DNA from: Larimichthys crocea
Taxonomy: Eukaryota > Chordata > Actinopteri > Sciaenidae
NCBI RefSeq assembly: GCF_000972845.2
Contig: NC_040021.1
Coordinates: 12,490,908 to 12,554,907, forward strand
Length of the DNA: 64,000 nucleotides
Direction: 5' to 3'
Position 1 is the stretch's first letter. Every line of letters begins with the position of its first letter. The notes beneath the pieces were generated by a model, which was not told the DNA's origin, made no database searches, and saw only the letters and a list, made by a program, of their open reading frames with translations. The position numbers and the translations under genes are program-made. Below are positions 1 to 12,767 of the stretch, piece after piece.

Positions 1-1218
1 AGTGGTCAAGGGCACGAGGTGGAGGAGAGGAAATCACACCAGACTTCATCTGGAGGAAGATATTAACATCACACAGCTCACCTGCACGGATACCTGTTAA
101 ACTAGGGGACGGTTTGGGAAATCAGACGAGGCTCTGAACTGCTCCGTGTATGTGTGTGAATGTGTCCCTGCATGCGTTCGCGTGTGTCTGTATTTTGCTT
201 TCAGCATTTTAACAGGCTACATGAAGCCCATGGGAGAGTGGAAAGCAGGTCTCTCCTCCACTACCTGTGTCTGAAATGAAAATCTATTCAGGCAGTCAAT
301 GTCTGACCTCCAACTGACTGAGCAGCCGTTTTACCCCCAGCTCTCTGGGAGAGGGTCGGTTCTCTGCCCTATATTTCACAAGCTTCCCTGTTCGTTGTGA
401 GGTGCCATATGGGAAACATTTTAAATTCTTTCTGGCTTGTCATGAGTTGAAAGTTGTAGGAAAGTTCACATTTTACTACTTAAAAGGGATTTCACCCATG
501 GCCCATTATTGTCACAAAAATCCCAAGCTTGTCTGTGTTTTTATTCTTGACTTTCTTACTTGTATTCTGGTGCAGAAAAGAAAACCTCGCCTTGAAAAGT
601 GTGCAAATTTTGCTTGAGGAGAATTCATCTCAAACCCGAAAATCTTTTTCCTGACTTATTGATAGCTGTGATAATTAATATCTACACATTAACAATTGCC
701 CAAAATACTATGTGTACTTGGAGAGCATTTTATTGTCTTTCAGCTCATTGTTTTGTTTCAGGTCAACACTCTCATCTTTTCAAAGGGCAGTCAGTAGCTA
801 TAGCTATAGAATATAAGCTACAGATATACAAAGTTAGCAACTAGCTGGTCAATATAGTTATATGATATATGCTAAAGAGCCAGATATATCCTTCAGGAGT
901 TGGTGGAGTCCAAAACAAGAGCTACAAGGAGAATATTGGACACAAGATTCGTAAATAAGCAATATTTGCTTTGAGTTCACCATATCAACTTTAAATTATT
1001 ATGTCAATGTTGTATTTAGAGCTAGTATCCAATGCCCCAAGTCAGAAAAGTCAGAAATAACACTATGTAGAACTTTCTTTTATATTGTACCAGGCATAAA
1101 ATGCCTTAAAGTTTGTGTAAAGTAAGAATAAATATCTGAAAACTGTTTTAACCTCTAACTCCCCATTTCAGTTATATATCGTTCGAAGTAGTTTCACATG
1201 TTTTGAGCAACTGTTTTA
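1..1218. other. Intergenic, no gene seen
   Basis: AT-rich non-coding DNA upstream of LRATD1. The only open frames are short and lack similarity to any family I recognise. There is no clear repeat boundary, although the left edge may cut a feature that begins outside the window. Confidence 0.6.
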
Positions 1219-1414
1219 ATTTTTTTATTTTTTTTTAAAGATTTTTGTGTGCCTTTTTTAGTTTCATTTGACAGAGACAGCTTAAAGAGTGACAGAAAAT
1301 TTGGGGAAAGAGAGACGGGGAATGACATGCGGGAAAGAGACACAGGTCGGATTTAAACGCTGGGCCTTTGTACATGGGGCGGATGCTCTACTAACTGAGC
1401 TAAACGACACCCCG
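1219..1414 (-). mobile_element. tRNA-derived SINE copy
   Basis: Read on the minus strand, the head (about 1414-1340) resembles a tRNA. It has an A-box-like word TAGCTCAGTTAGTAGAGC followed about 40 nt later by a B-box-like GTTTAAATCC, a decayed GGTTCGAATCC. The body has a pyrimidine-rich stretch with TCTCTTTCCC. The tail ends in CTTTAAAAAAAA next to an A-rich run. This layout (tRNA head, body, A-rich tail) is that of a pol III retroposon. I recognise it as a common teleost dispersed repeat, but the family name is not assigned. It is decayed and unlikely to be active. Confidence 0.75.
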
Positions 1415-3308
1415 TATTTAATGTATTTTAATGTAATGTATTTTGAAAGAAATCTCAGAATTGCCTTTACACAGACTTTAACATTTCATAAGACATATTT
1501 TAAGACCATCTGTCATAGCTGTAGTACAGCAATCTTATCTGACATTGTGGTTCGTTCAATGAATTTCAATAAGGTACACGATGGAATCTCCATTGCAATA
1601 CACAAAACACATTGAAGGATATGTTGTTTGTGAGCTAAAGTATGTTGCCATCAATTCAGTTCCCGAGGTTTTAAAAATGTTATTAAAAAGACTGTTATCT
1701 TCCTTCTGTCTGTGCTGTCTAGGAGACTCTCTGTCCAGCTCCATCTTTGACTTTCTAATTAGCAGAAACAGTCAAACACAAAAAAACAGCTGCACTAATT
1801 GCATTACTGGCTCCTTGTAGGGCACTATATAACACAAACTTAATGTCTTCTCACAGGGTCCAACCTCAAAGTTAAAAGGTGAAGAACTTATAAAGCCACT
1901 GACAAACACCAAAAATAACCGAAACAAAACAATACACTGAAGAAATAATGTCATTATCACTACATAAATAAAACTATGCAAATCCAAACAAAGTTTTTGT
2001 GGTGTGTTGAAGGAGTGATAATTGGTATCTGTGGATGCCAGATTATTTATGCATAAATATGGAAGTTTGTGCTGTTGTCAGAGTTTACAAGCATGAGAAG
2101 AATCAAGGAAAGAAAGCACCAAAGACAAAGCAAAGAGAATACAAACACAAGCTAAGCTGTTTGTATCCTTTTATGGAGTTTGTGTCTGTGCCACAACACG
2201 AGCAAACTCCTGCCCCTTAACCAAGACATCCTCCCTTTGTGCAGCCAATGATGTTCACACACTTTCCAATTTCTGTGATACTGGAGCATAAATCTGCAAA
2301 TGGTTACCAACCAGAATTTATTGAGTGCAAGGCAATCAGAATTGCTATTAAAATTAAATGAACTTCTGGAAAAAACACTATTCAGTCGATGATCATTAAA
2401 AACAAGTTTTTTCAGGGCTCATTTTTTCCAGTCAATCTTAGCAAGGGACAATGGAAAAATAATCACCTTTAACAAACGCGTGCACAATAAAATCTTGGTA
2501 AAAATAACCCAGCCATGGTAGTATTACTGTCAGGGATATTGTGATAGTTTCAGCAAACATGCTAAAACATCATTTTCATAAGTTACCCACTGCAGCTTTG
2601 ATAGTTCGCTGGTTGCCAAGCATCTGATGAATGAAGGTAAAGCATGAATGAAGCAGTTGATGCCAAACAGCTAATGTAAAGGCAACTTTAATGCTCTTTT
2701 CTACACAATGCTCCATTTTTATTTCATTTTGTAGCTTGGATCCAAGTTTTAAAGCTGTATAAAGCTAATCCCAAGAGCAGCTAATGCTAGTGGTTCACTG
2801 TGCCAAAATTTTGTATGGAGTGCATACCGAACAGAGAAAATGAAAATCCCAAGTGAAACGGTGCTTGGATGCAGGAAATTGCATATATGAAAACAATTGG
2901 AAGAACTCTGCATAAAAACCATGATGAAGATTGAAGGACCCCATGAGCCAACACAAGTTTAGCTCCTACATTTACTGACTCTGTGGCTGTGAGAGGAGGT
3001 TTTTATTAGTGTGTGCCTCATGACGTATTACTGAGCCACTAGGGGGCTCTAGGGAAAAGATTGCATTGTAACTGTTGCAACTTTGCCATAGTGAAATATT
3101 GGTAATTCCTCAACACAACTCTGCCTTTAATGCATCTCTGTGGACTGAGTGTGTGCACTCAAGACTGTGTATGAACATGTGCACTGGATGTGTACGTTTG
3201 TGTATGTGTGTACAGTCTCTAGGCCCTGCAATCTATAACAAGAATGTTCTACCTTGCCCCTGATTTGAACCCCCTACATCATGCCTTATTGTCTTCCACT
3301 TCTCCTTT
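1415..3308. other. Intergenic, no gene seen
   Basis: Non-coding DNA with only short chance frames. No repeat or regulatory motif stands out. Confidence 0.6.
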
Positions 3309-3309
3309 C

Positions 3310-3365
<56 letters not shown>
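3309..3365. repeat. (CA)n microsatellite
   Basis: About 28 nearly perfect CA units, with one G near the left end. A second short CA-rich patch lies at about 3487-3518. Confidence 0.97.
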
Positions 3366-3368
<3 letters not shown>

Positions 3369-4884
3369 TCAGTGCTAGGCCAGCCATTGTAGGAGGCAAA
3401 GGTCTGCAGGGCTGTTTGATAGCAGATTAGGCTGGCATGTCAGACAAGGGACCAGGCCACACAGAAGGCAGTCACATGCTGAATTTACACACACACACCA
3501 ACACACACCGCACACAGTCAGGAGGAAAACATATGTGAATACATGGGCACGCACTCAAAGAAACTCAACATGAACCTTCAGAAGACAGAACTCCAAGGTC
3601 AGCCCTGTTGTTGTAACATGGGAACAGCTAAGATGGTCAAATGTGAGAGCAGCGGAAGCAATTAAAAGAAAACAAAGTCGAGTCTTTGACAAATAGAGCT
3701 CTAAGCTGTGGAAACTGACTTGCTAGTTTCTGTCCAGAGGCATACAACTGCAGCACAGCTTGCGAGGGGTTTGGATTTAGAGAAACACGTTATCAGTAAG
3801 TTTGGTAGCGGCTGGCATCAGTCATGACCAATCTTATCATCGCCGCCTTTACTTCTCTGCAAAAGCTGTGCACTCTGCATTTCCTGATGAGAACAGTCTT
3901 CAGCTGCCACAAAAGCTTCTCCCAAGGGGATTCGATGTCCTTGTGCAGGAGGTGCAGAATCGACACAAGTAAATACACACCGCCTTAAATTAAATTAACT
4001 CGGGAGGAGATAACACTTTTGCTTACCCTGTTACAGGGTTCCAAAAAGAAGAACTACAGCATTGTAGGAACATTTCAATGAAAAGCAACACAGAACCAGC
4101 GGCGCTGACCTTGAGATTGGGACAACCGCAAGCCATTTATGATGCCCACAGAAGACTGAGTCAATTATTACAGCACAGACTTGTGTAAAAACTGTGAAAT
4201 AACAAAAAGAAGTAATATTCTGTATATCAAATTCTCTGACATGTTTTGTAGGCTTTTCAATAGAGTCTGTTCATGTGCACGTTTCTTGATAAATCCATTG
4301 TAACAGTATAAAACCACAAGTTAATTCTATAAACCATTGTTCATATACTGTGTACCTCAGGCATGGTCTAAGCAGGTAGGAAGTACCAAGTACACAAATG
4401 CTTGACATCAAAATTGCACTGTGGTGCCTAATAATAACTGACACACCCCCACTGTGCCTGTCCTAGCCGTCAAATTCAGGGCAAGTCAATAAAAAACATG
4501 CAGAGGTGAGAACACAGCTTGTTTGTACATCCAGTAAAAAAAAGAAAAAAAAGAAAAAACAGTTCACTGAAATCCTGGCTGTGTGCCATCACAAAATGAG
4601 AGCCTCCATCTTTTCATAATGAAAGCCCAATTTGTAATTTAAATTCAGGAATGCTAACTCCTCCGTTACTCTCGGAAAGACTTGCTGACTCAAACCTTTG
4701 ACCCTTTGGATCCATTTGCATAATAAAATTCATTTGAATCCATCAGTTCAGTTTTTTGTAGAATTTACTTGATTATAATAACAGTTCAAATGAAGTATGA
4801 TGTCCTGAGTGATTCATGTGTGCTTATATGTCAGAGCTAAATCACAAAGAAGTCCTCTGTTACATCCTGCTGTTATGTTTGTTA
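3366..4884. other. Intergenic, no gene seen
   Basis: Non-coding, with no open frame longer than about 60 codons. An A-rich interrupted run lies at about 4536-4560. Confidence 0.6.
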
Positions 4885-5185
4885 GGGGTGGCTGTGGCTC
4901 GGAGGTAGAACAGGTCATCCACTATTCAGAAGACCGGCGGTTCAATCCCTGGTTCGATCCCCTCCAGTCTGCATGTCGAGGTGTCCTTGGGCAAGATACC
5001 AAATTGCTTCTGAAGGCTGCACCATCGGTGTGGGAATGTGTATGAATGGTTAACTCCTAAAAAACTGATGAGCAGTTGGCACCTTGCATGGCAGCCAATG
5101 TAGGTGGATGAGATATGTACTGTAAAGCGCTAAGAGTGGTCTGAAGACTAGAAAGACATTATATAAGTACAGTCCATTTACCATT
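4885..5185 (+). mobile_element. tRNA-derived SINE-like repeat, full-length copy
   Basis: The head GGGGTGGCTGTGGCTCGGAG resembles a tRNA 5' half with an A box. It is followed by two B-box-like words 12 nt apart, GGTTCAATCC at 4939 and GGTTCGATCC at 4951. The body contains TGTCCTTGGGCAAGATACC and GGTGTGGGAATGTGTATGAA. The end, TAAAGCGCTAAGAGTGGTC followed by a stretch ending CAGTCCATTTACC, is the typical tail of an abundant teleost repeat. A shorter copy in the opposite direction is at about 61527-61700. No coding capacity. Confidence 0.8.
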
Positions 5186-5414
5186 GTAAATTGCTGTGTG
5201 TGTTCTGTTGTAATTGGTTGCATTTATTTACAAAGAGACAATTTCAGCTGGAAACTAACTGTGTTAATTTCTGGTGCTGTTGTGCTATTTTCATATTTAT
5301 AGCAGTGGGGGAGATTTTACCGTTACTGAGACAATGTGAGGGGGGAAACACGAAACAAACACACACTGCATGGCATTGTAACATGTACAAGTGGCCAGAA
5401 ATAACTCCAGTCCA

Positions 5415-5697
5415 GGGGCGGCACGGTGGTGCAGTGGTTAGCACTGTCACCTCACAGACCAGGTCCAAGATCCAGGTTACCAGGTCCAACTTCGGCTGCT
5501 TTCTGTGTGGATATGCACGTTCTCCGGCTTCCTACCACAGTCCATAGGTCCAAAAATGTGAACGTAAGTGCGAATGGTTGTTTGTCTCTATGTGCCCTAC
5601 AACAAGCTGGCGACTTGTCCAGGGTGCACCCTACCTCTCACCTCTGGGCACAGGCTCCAGCCCCACCCTGGTGAGGATAAGCGGTCCAATCCAGTCT
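5415..5697 (+). mobile_element. Dispersed SINE-like repeat (GGCGGCACGGTGGTGCAGTGG type)
   Basis: The left end GGGGCGGCACGGTGGTGCAG, then TTAGCACTGTCACCTCACAG, TTTCTGTGTGGATATGCACG, TTCTCCGGCTTCCTACCACA, GGCGACTTGTCCAGGGTGCA, CAGGCTCCAGCCCCACCCTG and GGATAAGCGG occur in the same order as in a very common teleost repeat. The TGGTGCAGTGGTTAGCAC segment resembles a pol III A box, so a tRNA origin is likely, but the B box is not clear here. The copy has several deletions relative to the family as I remember it. Confidence 0.8.
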
Positions 5698-8389
5698 AAA
5701 GTAAGAAGTCTAAAGTTGTTCTTCACTGCAAAAAAATACACATGCAAGACCAAAAATATGTCTTTTTTCAACCAAATTTGTTCCAGTGTGTTTCATTCCA
5801 TTTATTTCTACATGACCCCTCGGCCATAATTACAGGGTAGAAAACAGGAAGTAGGACTGATCATGAACATAAATAGAGAAACAATACTTTGGATTTGAGC
5901 ATCACACCCAAATGCGTCTGTCGTCCACCCTCTGGAACAGCGAGACTTTCAGTCAACACTTTCCGCTCAGCCAGATATTCACTCAACAGTTTAAATCAAA
6001 CAACCTTATTGTCGGAGGTAACAGAAATGAGACAAAAACAAAGTTAATGTGTGCTAATGTGCTGAGAAAACAGGATGATGAATGTGCTTTGGTTAAAACA
6101 GCTGAGGAGGATAATCACAGTTAAGGCCACTGATCTCAGAGCGTTAATTGTTTTAACCTTTATTTATCTGGGTGAGGTTTGCTTACACACACACACACAC
6201 TGACATGTGGGTGCTGCCAGCTGGAAGCTGCAATCTCAGTCATCCACTAAGCAGTTAGTCGGTCTATTGAGGCATTTGATCGTTTAATGCTGTGCTCTTT
6301 GGCACTTTGGTAGCACATGTTCAGTGTTAACCCTCAGTTTGAAAAACAGATCATATGATTTAGGATGTTGCTATAGATGGAAATGAGATGAGATGATAAT
6401 TTAGTGAGACGTCCTCATTAAATTTCATGTGATTTGGTGTCATGCACACACACAACTATTTGTATTGTACACTTTGTTCAAATCTTTACCTCTCCAATCA
6501 TAAGCAAACAAAACTAGCAAATGTATCTTGGTTCCATATTTTCCTAACCAGGAATGGATTTCACAACAGTTGCATCAGAACTGTGAAATGAGGCCAAGGT
6601 TGTACAAGTACAAAACGACTATAACATATGTCTCTGGGAAAAAAAACAATTCTTCCTCCCAATCGATTCAAGAGACGGGACCCCTCAGCTAACCGCTGCG
6701 TTTTGATGGCTGTGATCATATTGCACAGGCGGCACTGTGCACAAGAGGAAAAGCAGTCATGAAGCATTTGTGTCGAAGGCAATGACCTCTGTCTGACCTC
6801 TTTGATGCGACTCTCTACTCTTTTGATGCTTTCCCCCTTTCCCCTCACACAAACGCACAGATGCACACACTGCCACACACATGGTCTGGTGGTGTTGCTG
6901 ATGTTGGCACATTTGTGCTCTGGGACAAGAGCTGCTTCATTGGCAATGATTACCGCTTTATCCTTCCCCTGCAAACACCAGCCAACATCACCCTGCATAC
7001 CAATAGACTACACCTACCACAGAGAGATAAGAAGGGGAAACAGAGAAGGAATGAAGAAACTGGGAAGTAAGCAGGTTTGGGCAATGAGGGAAACATTTTT
7101 TACAACAGTTCTGTATGTCATAGGGTCCATAGGATATGTCACAATAAAACAAATTAAAAATTGTAGGCCTTTCAAACTTAAATTGCAAAGTATGATTCAC
7201 AGTGAAATAAATGACATTTTTTATATAAATGTGTCATGTTGGACTTTCAGTAATTCATGCACTGTCACACCATAGCATCTTTTCACCTTGTTTATTCATA
7301 ATGTCTTTAAATTTGAGCTTGTGATCTGTTGGGCTGTCACTGTTCTGTCCATTTTATCTATCCTTTTTTTTTTCACCCAAAACAAAATATTTATCTCACC
7401 TAGAGAACAAGCCTTGCTGGCTGTGCATTTGTCCTCTATGTATTATATTACCTTTATAATACCATTAGCTATTACGGACATTACAGGGTCAGTTTCCTGA
7501 CTGGATGATTATTTTTCCTGACACTGTTCCCCTGAAGAATGACAGCTTTAATGTGCCTTAGCCAAACATTAACCATACCGCTGTCAAAATATAAAATGTC
7601 CTTATTTTTTAACAGTGATTTGCAATATTTTTCGAAGCCACAGAGAAATTATATTGTCATTGGAAAACACATCTATGTGTCCTAGACAACAACATGCTTT
7701 GTCGTATTTTTGGAGACTTTGTTTGACATTTATATGACATGGAAACACAGAGAGTGCAGTGGAGCTTTGACAGACATTAGAAGCACAATCACAACCTTTT
7801 CTGTGTGATACCTGTGCTGTAGCTAAACTAACAGCTCAGAGAGGCTAAGTCTCCTGGTATGTGTCTGTGGGGGAGTCCAGTGCTTCGGATCATCATTAAG
7901 GGAAAGGAAGTAAAAAGTCAGAACCACCATAAATCTAGTAATAATATACCAACATTGACATGTGTCCTGTGCCCCTTTAAGCAATGCTTCCTACCATACT
8001 GTTTTCATACTGTGAAATATTTTGAAATACCCATACATGAAGTTTTTATTAACCAGCAGAGTACAGTACTGAAGACATTAAAGGGGTGAAAAGAAAATCT
8101 GAGGTTATACTTTAATAAAAGTAGTTAATAAACCATGTTTGGTGAGAAGAATCTTACCTGATTTAAGCCATTGCACAATTAATTTACAACCCTCTGTAAA
8201 CTCAGCATAGTGGACATTCATGCTATGATTTTGTTAATCACACAGTCATGGCCACATCGATGGGCTTCGGATGTGTCAGATGAGGGCTTCCTAATGAGTC
8301 ACAGTCCGCAGTCTGAGGAGAGCTGATAAGACCTTACAGAAGACCTGCCTTTCAACAGGAGACAGATGGAGTTGGAACAAAACACATGA

Positions 8390-8391
<2 letters not shown>
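5698..8391. other. Intergenic, no gene seen
   Basis: Contains frames of up to 157 codons (about 6561-7275, both strands) that overlap each other and match no family I know. Short CA runs lie at about 6186-6200. Otherwise it is featureless. Confidence 0.55.

Positions 8392-8431
<40 letters not shown>
8392..8431. repeat. (CA)n microsatellite
   Basis: About 19 CA units, with a shorter run repeated at 8443-8453. Confidence 0.96.
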
Positions 8432-8434
<3 letters not shown>

Positions 8435-9534
8435 CTGTCGATACACACACACAAGATGGAAGTAACATCAGACAAATCAAGAGGATTTGGGTAAATTATA
8501 AAATGTTTTTTAAAAACTTCGTTAAACAGAAGAAGAATTTGCTCAGCTTTAAAAAATGCTGAGCACATTTAGATGAAACTTCAAATTTATTTATTTATTT
8601 TAGACTGACCGTTGTTGTGCAAAGACAAACACAATATAACAGATGAAGTTGTTATGTATTACAATGAGAGGACCGGCTGTATTTGAAGAAGCGTGGAGGG
8701 AGACTTTTGGAACTGGTGTTATACAGAAAAACATTTGCCAATTCAATCCGTCACATTGGCAAAAGGAGTGTTTCGTGACCAAACTATTCCAATTGCTTTC
8801 CTCGTTGAATAGCAAGATGTCTTGGGACAGCTTGATGCCATATGTGACTGCCTGGATATGAACCATGGTCTTTGAGCCAATAAAAGACTCTTTACTGAAC
8901 ATGTCTATTAAAGCTATACTGTATCAAAACAGCAACTTTAGGCAAGCATGTTCAGTTTATTTATGTACTTCACAAAACAAGAACCAAGCCCTTGCCTTTA
9001 TTAGTTGTAGCAACATCCAATATTTCTAAATGTCTCTCTCCTCTTGCTTGGAAAAACAGATGACGCTCTGACATGGCAAACATCGTCCATTTATGGCACA
9101 ATTAATATGCTACGACAGCCTAATTGATTTCCAGTAGGATTTTTGCCATTTATCTGGTTATTTATGCTGTAATTTGGGCCCATGTTCAATATCGAATGAA
9201 AATCCAAATGAAGGGTGCCGACAGGGGTAGTAAGAGAAATGAGATTGAAATAGAGTTTAGCATATTGCTGTAACAGCAAGACTGCAGTTAAAAACAAAAA
9301 AAAGTCTATCTGAAAGACGCTGTATTAAATCACAAGGAGCAGGGTGGTGAAGTGAGCCAGACTACTGGACCATTTGCTAAGCCTGTGTAACCTTAGTTAC
9401 TGCTGATGCCTGTCTTGCTTTCCATTCCAACACTGCACATATGCAGTTTAGGGACATAACAGCACAAGCTTTTCAAACAATTTGAACTTGAGTGCACACA
9501 GAAATTATCAAAATCAGGGCCGAGGGTTTTCCCT
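8432..9534. other. Intergenic; candidate conserved non-coding block near 9080-9260
   Basis: No gene seen. The part from about 9080 to 9260 has a composition often seen in vertebrate conserved enhancers: unique sequence with TTTATGG, CACAATTAATATG, CTAATTGATTT and TTATTTATGCTG, and few simple repeats. That is an inference from style only. Confidence 0.35.
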
Positions 9535-10015
9535 TCTCTGGGGTCAGGTCACAGTGGCAGCAGTGGCGTTCCAGTCATCCCTCTCCCCAGCAATGCACTT
9601 CAGCTTCTCCTGGGGGATCCTGAGGTGTTCCCAGGTCAGATGGGTTAGATAGCCCCTCCAGCGAGTTCTGCTAGTGTCAGTAGTAATGTGGATGTTTTAT
9701 CGGACTGTTGTAGGGAAGATGGAGCTGAACTGGAAGGCAAAGCTCTTGATTTTCCAGTCCATCTATATTCCAGCCCTCACCCACCCATGGTCATGAACTT
9801 TGGATAGTGACAACAAGAATGAGAACATTGATACAAGCAGCTGAAATTAGTTTCCTTGGTTCGATGGCTGGACTCAGCCTTAGTGATAGGGTGAGGAGCC
9901 CGGACATCCAGAGGGAGCTTGGAGTAGAGCTGCTGCTCCTTTGTGTCAAAGGGAGCCAGATGAGATGATTTGGGCATTTCATTCAGTTCCCACCATGGCG
10001 CCTTCCTTTGCTTAA
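9535..10015. mobile_element. Non-LTR retrotransposon fragment with internal inversion
   Basis: Two parts of the 3' coding region of a common fish LINE lie head to head. At about 9535-9670 the + strand is antisense to the element, with CTGGGGGATCCTGAGGTGTT and CCAGGTCAGATGGG matching the reverse of its terminal region. At about 9700-10015 the + strand is sense, with GGAAGGCAAAGCTCTTGATT, CCCATGGTCATGAACTTTGG, GATACAAGCAGCTGAAATTA, GATAGGGTGAGGAGC and GAGCCAGATGAGATGATTTG. Read on the minus strand, the upstream part is inverted and the downstream part is forward, the pattern left by twin priming. Reading frames are broken. Clade not assigned. Confidence 0.75.
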
Positions 10016-12681
10016 CTAATGCCGTGCATATATTAATACAGTTGGACATACAGTGCTGCCAGTTTGTTCCAGTGGCCACTCACAATACCTCAACGGAAAA
10101 GTACGCTGCAGCCTAAATAGACCTATAAAAGTCTTTAAACCTTGTAATTACAACTATGTAATTCATCGCTTAGTATTATGAATCTTTAATCAATGACGGT
10201 TTTATATCTATAGCTATTTTTATCTACATACCAATGAAAAGTCTCTGGGCCAAGCATTTTCTTAATGCATTCCTGGCTAATGTGAATGCTAAAACTCCAT
10301 GAATTGGTTAAAAAACTGACTTTTTAATGTTTCCAGCATCTTCAGTGTTCTTGTATTGCAGGGTAGAGCTAGTTAAACACAATATGACAGCACAGTAATT
10401 CAAATATGTAATCAAAAGGTTGGATTGTATTGATTCTCCCTCGAGAAAAACAACCATCCTGATGGTTAGATTTATGCTGAAATGTTGAGATTTTTCAACA
10501 GCATGTTTCACTTTTACTGGACAGAAAGATTTTAGGATGAAGAAACATTGAGTTTGCCAAACATAATGATATCTAGTGCAAGTTTGTCTAGACCAGATAA
10601 AGAGCAGGGCAGAGCCACTAGTGTTACACTAACCTCTGATATAGTGGCATCCTGGCTTCCAGTGTGAAAATTCCACTCCTAAACAGGTGTTTGTCTGTTT
10701 ATTGTGGCTTGGGGGAGTTGTTTATCTTAAGTCATGGGCCCAGAATAAAGTCCCCATGCTGATAAAGCATCCACCCTGCTAAGGTATCCTTGAGGAAGAC
10801 ACCAAACGTGACAGAACATAGCTGAGCAGGACACTTAAACAGATGTTTTCTGAAAAAAAAAGGGAAAATATACAGTTCAATACTGTTGTTAAATGTTTAA
10901 AACATTGTTGGAAACTATAATTTCCATTCATTGGAATTGTGCCAGTACAGATTTTTTATACTATGATTGCTTATTACAAGGTTTAACGAAGCAGACATAG
11001 AGCTTCATTGCTTCCCTATCCTACTACAATAAAGACTATACTCAGTTTAAGAAATAACACCCCAAAGGAAAGCCTTCGCTGTGATTATAGATATGATGAT
11101 GATGTTGATGGCTACCATCTGCAGCACCTAAGCACCTACAATCACAGTCACATGCTGGAGGGTATAATTGCTTGTAAACATTGTTTTCCAACACGAATGG
11201 CATCTGACCCCCCCCCCCCATGTAATATCCACACATCTAAAACAACAATAACTGTATATTTTGTTTTGCAGCTATGTCAACATAATGAAACAACATTCCT
11301 TCAGTCATTTTTTACATTTAATTACAGCTCAAAGGAAACCAAAATCCGGGGTCCTGCCACTGCTACATTTTGGAAGTTTAATTCTGATATATATATTCAG
11401 TAGGGGGAAATAAATTACAACAACATTCCTTCCAGCCATATGGCAGTGGTGTAAATAATTGTCATCCAGCATTTACATAAGTATCATTATGTACCATGAC
11501 ACACAGACAGAGGAGGTAATTGTAGAGTAATTCTTAGTGCAGCTACAGCCTCTTTCTGCTGCCTGCTCTGTTTGGCTCTCCACCTTATGTATATATCACA
11601 AAACTATTTTTTTCTTACACTGGGTAACCGCTCTCCTGCAACCAGAAAAACACAGTACCGAAGCACTAATTTAATTTAAGATGCCATATATTTATCCCAA
11701 CAAAATGATCGGTTTCCTCCTGGGAGAAGGTTTTGTGGTGGATCTTCGACAAACTTTTCACTCCACCAAAATAATTATCAGATTGAGAACAGATTGTAGG
11801 ACGTCAGACGAAAAGGACAAGGAATGGTGCACCACCTCACTGCTCCAAGAACACCTGAACCATACCTTTCAGATTGAAATATTAGTCGCCCCATATTGTA
11901 TGCCTCACAACAAGCAATTGACTCAGGCACCCCAATGATAATAATGCTCTTTTTTCCCCCTGACACTGCTCTGGAGGCTAACCCTGCTCTCTGACCTCTC
12001 TGCAAAAAAGATTATTTTTTTCCTGCAGGGATCAATAGATTATCAAATAAAGCTTACATTGTATTTTTTGTTGCAGTGGGGTTTTTTTTATATACACACA
12101 AGAAGCCAAGAAAAGTGTTCTAATGATTTGGAGATTTAGAGAAGAGAATACTGAAAAACCTTCAACATACTAAGTTGACACACAGGTCTTTAAAATCTTG
12201 ACATGACATGCTGTCCTAACACAAAAACAGGTACTCACTTACAACACAAAATCTCTCCTGACTCGTCATTTCTATACCACGCTTCAGAAGACTGACCCTT
12301 TATATGTATGGTACCAAAGGTTTCTCAGTTTCACATGTCAGCAGTGGTGTGTGAGAGAAAGAGTGCTTACATACATGGACGGTGAAGTGCATTTGTGTGT
12401 GTGTGGGGGGGGTATTTTTTATGTGAGGCGGTCAGTCGGAAAGTGAGACAGTGATGTTTGAATACATCTGTGCATAAATTCACTGACAGATGACCGTGTG
12501 TGTGTGTGTCCGTCTGTTTTATCTGCATGGTATGGCACTGCAGCGTATATGATTTAGTTAGTAATTAGGAAATAGAGACGTATCCAATTATTGGGGTTGT
12601 GAAATATCACCCTGTCTCAGTAGTTATTCCAGTACTGTCTGCACCCTGCCTTATTATTACACCAGCTGCATATATGATTAG
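10016..12681. other. Intergenic, no gene seen
   Basis: AT-rich non-coding DNA. A C9-10 run lies at about 11210-11219. A short stretch at about 10783-10830 (TATCCTTGAGGAAGACACC) faintly recalls the body of the SINE at 4885, but it is too short to call. Confidence 0.5.
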
Positions 12682-12698
12682 GTGTGTGTGTGTGTGTG

Positions 12699-12765
<67 letters not shown>
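12682..12765. repeat. Compound (TG)n-(AG)n microsatellite
   Basis: About 50 bp of TG with one interruption runs through TAA directly into about 33 bp of AG. The two arrays are of different sequence classes and nearly touch. Confidence 0.97.

Positions 12766-12767
<2 letters not shown>

Noticed and set aside
6561..7275. Overlapping frames of 145 and 157 codons on opposite strands
   Set aside because: No family match, mutually overlapping, one with CA-derived repeats, and no splice or promoter context.
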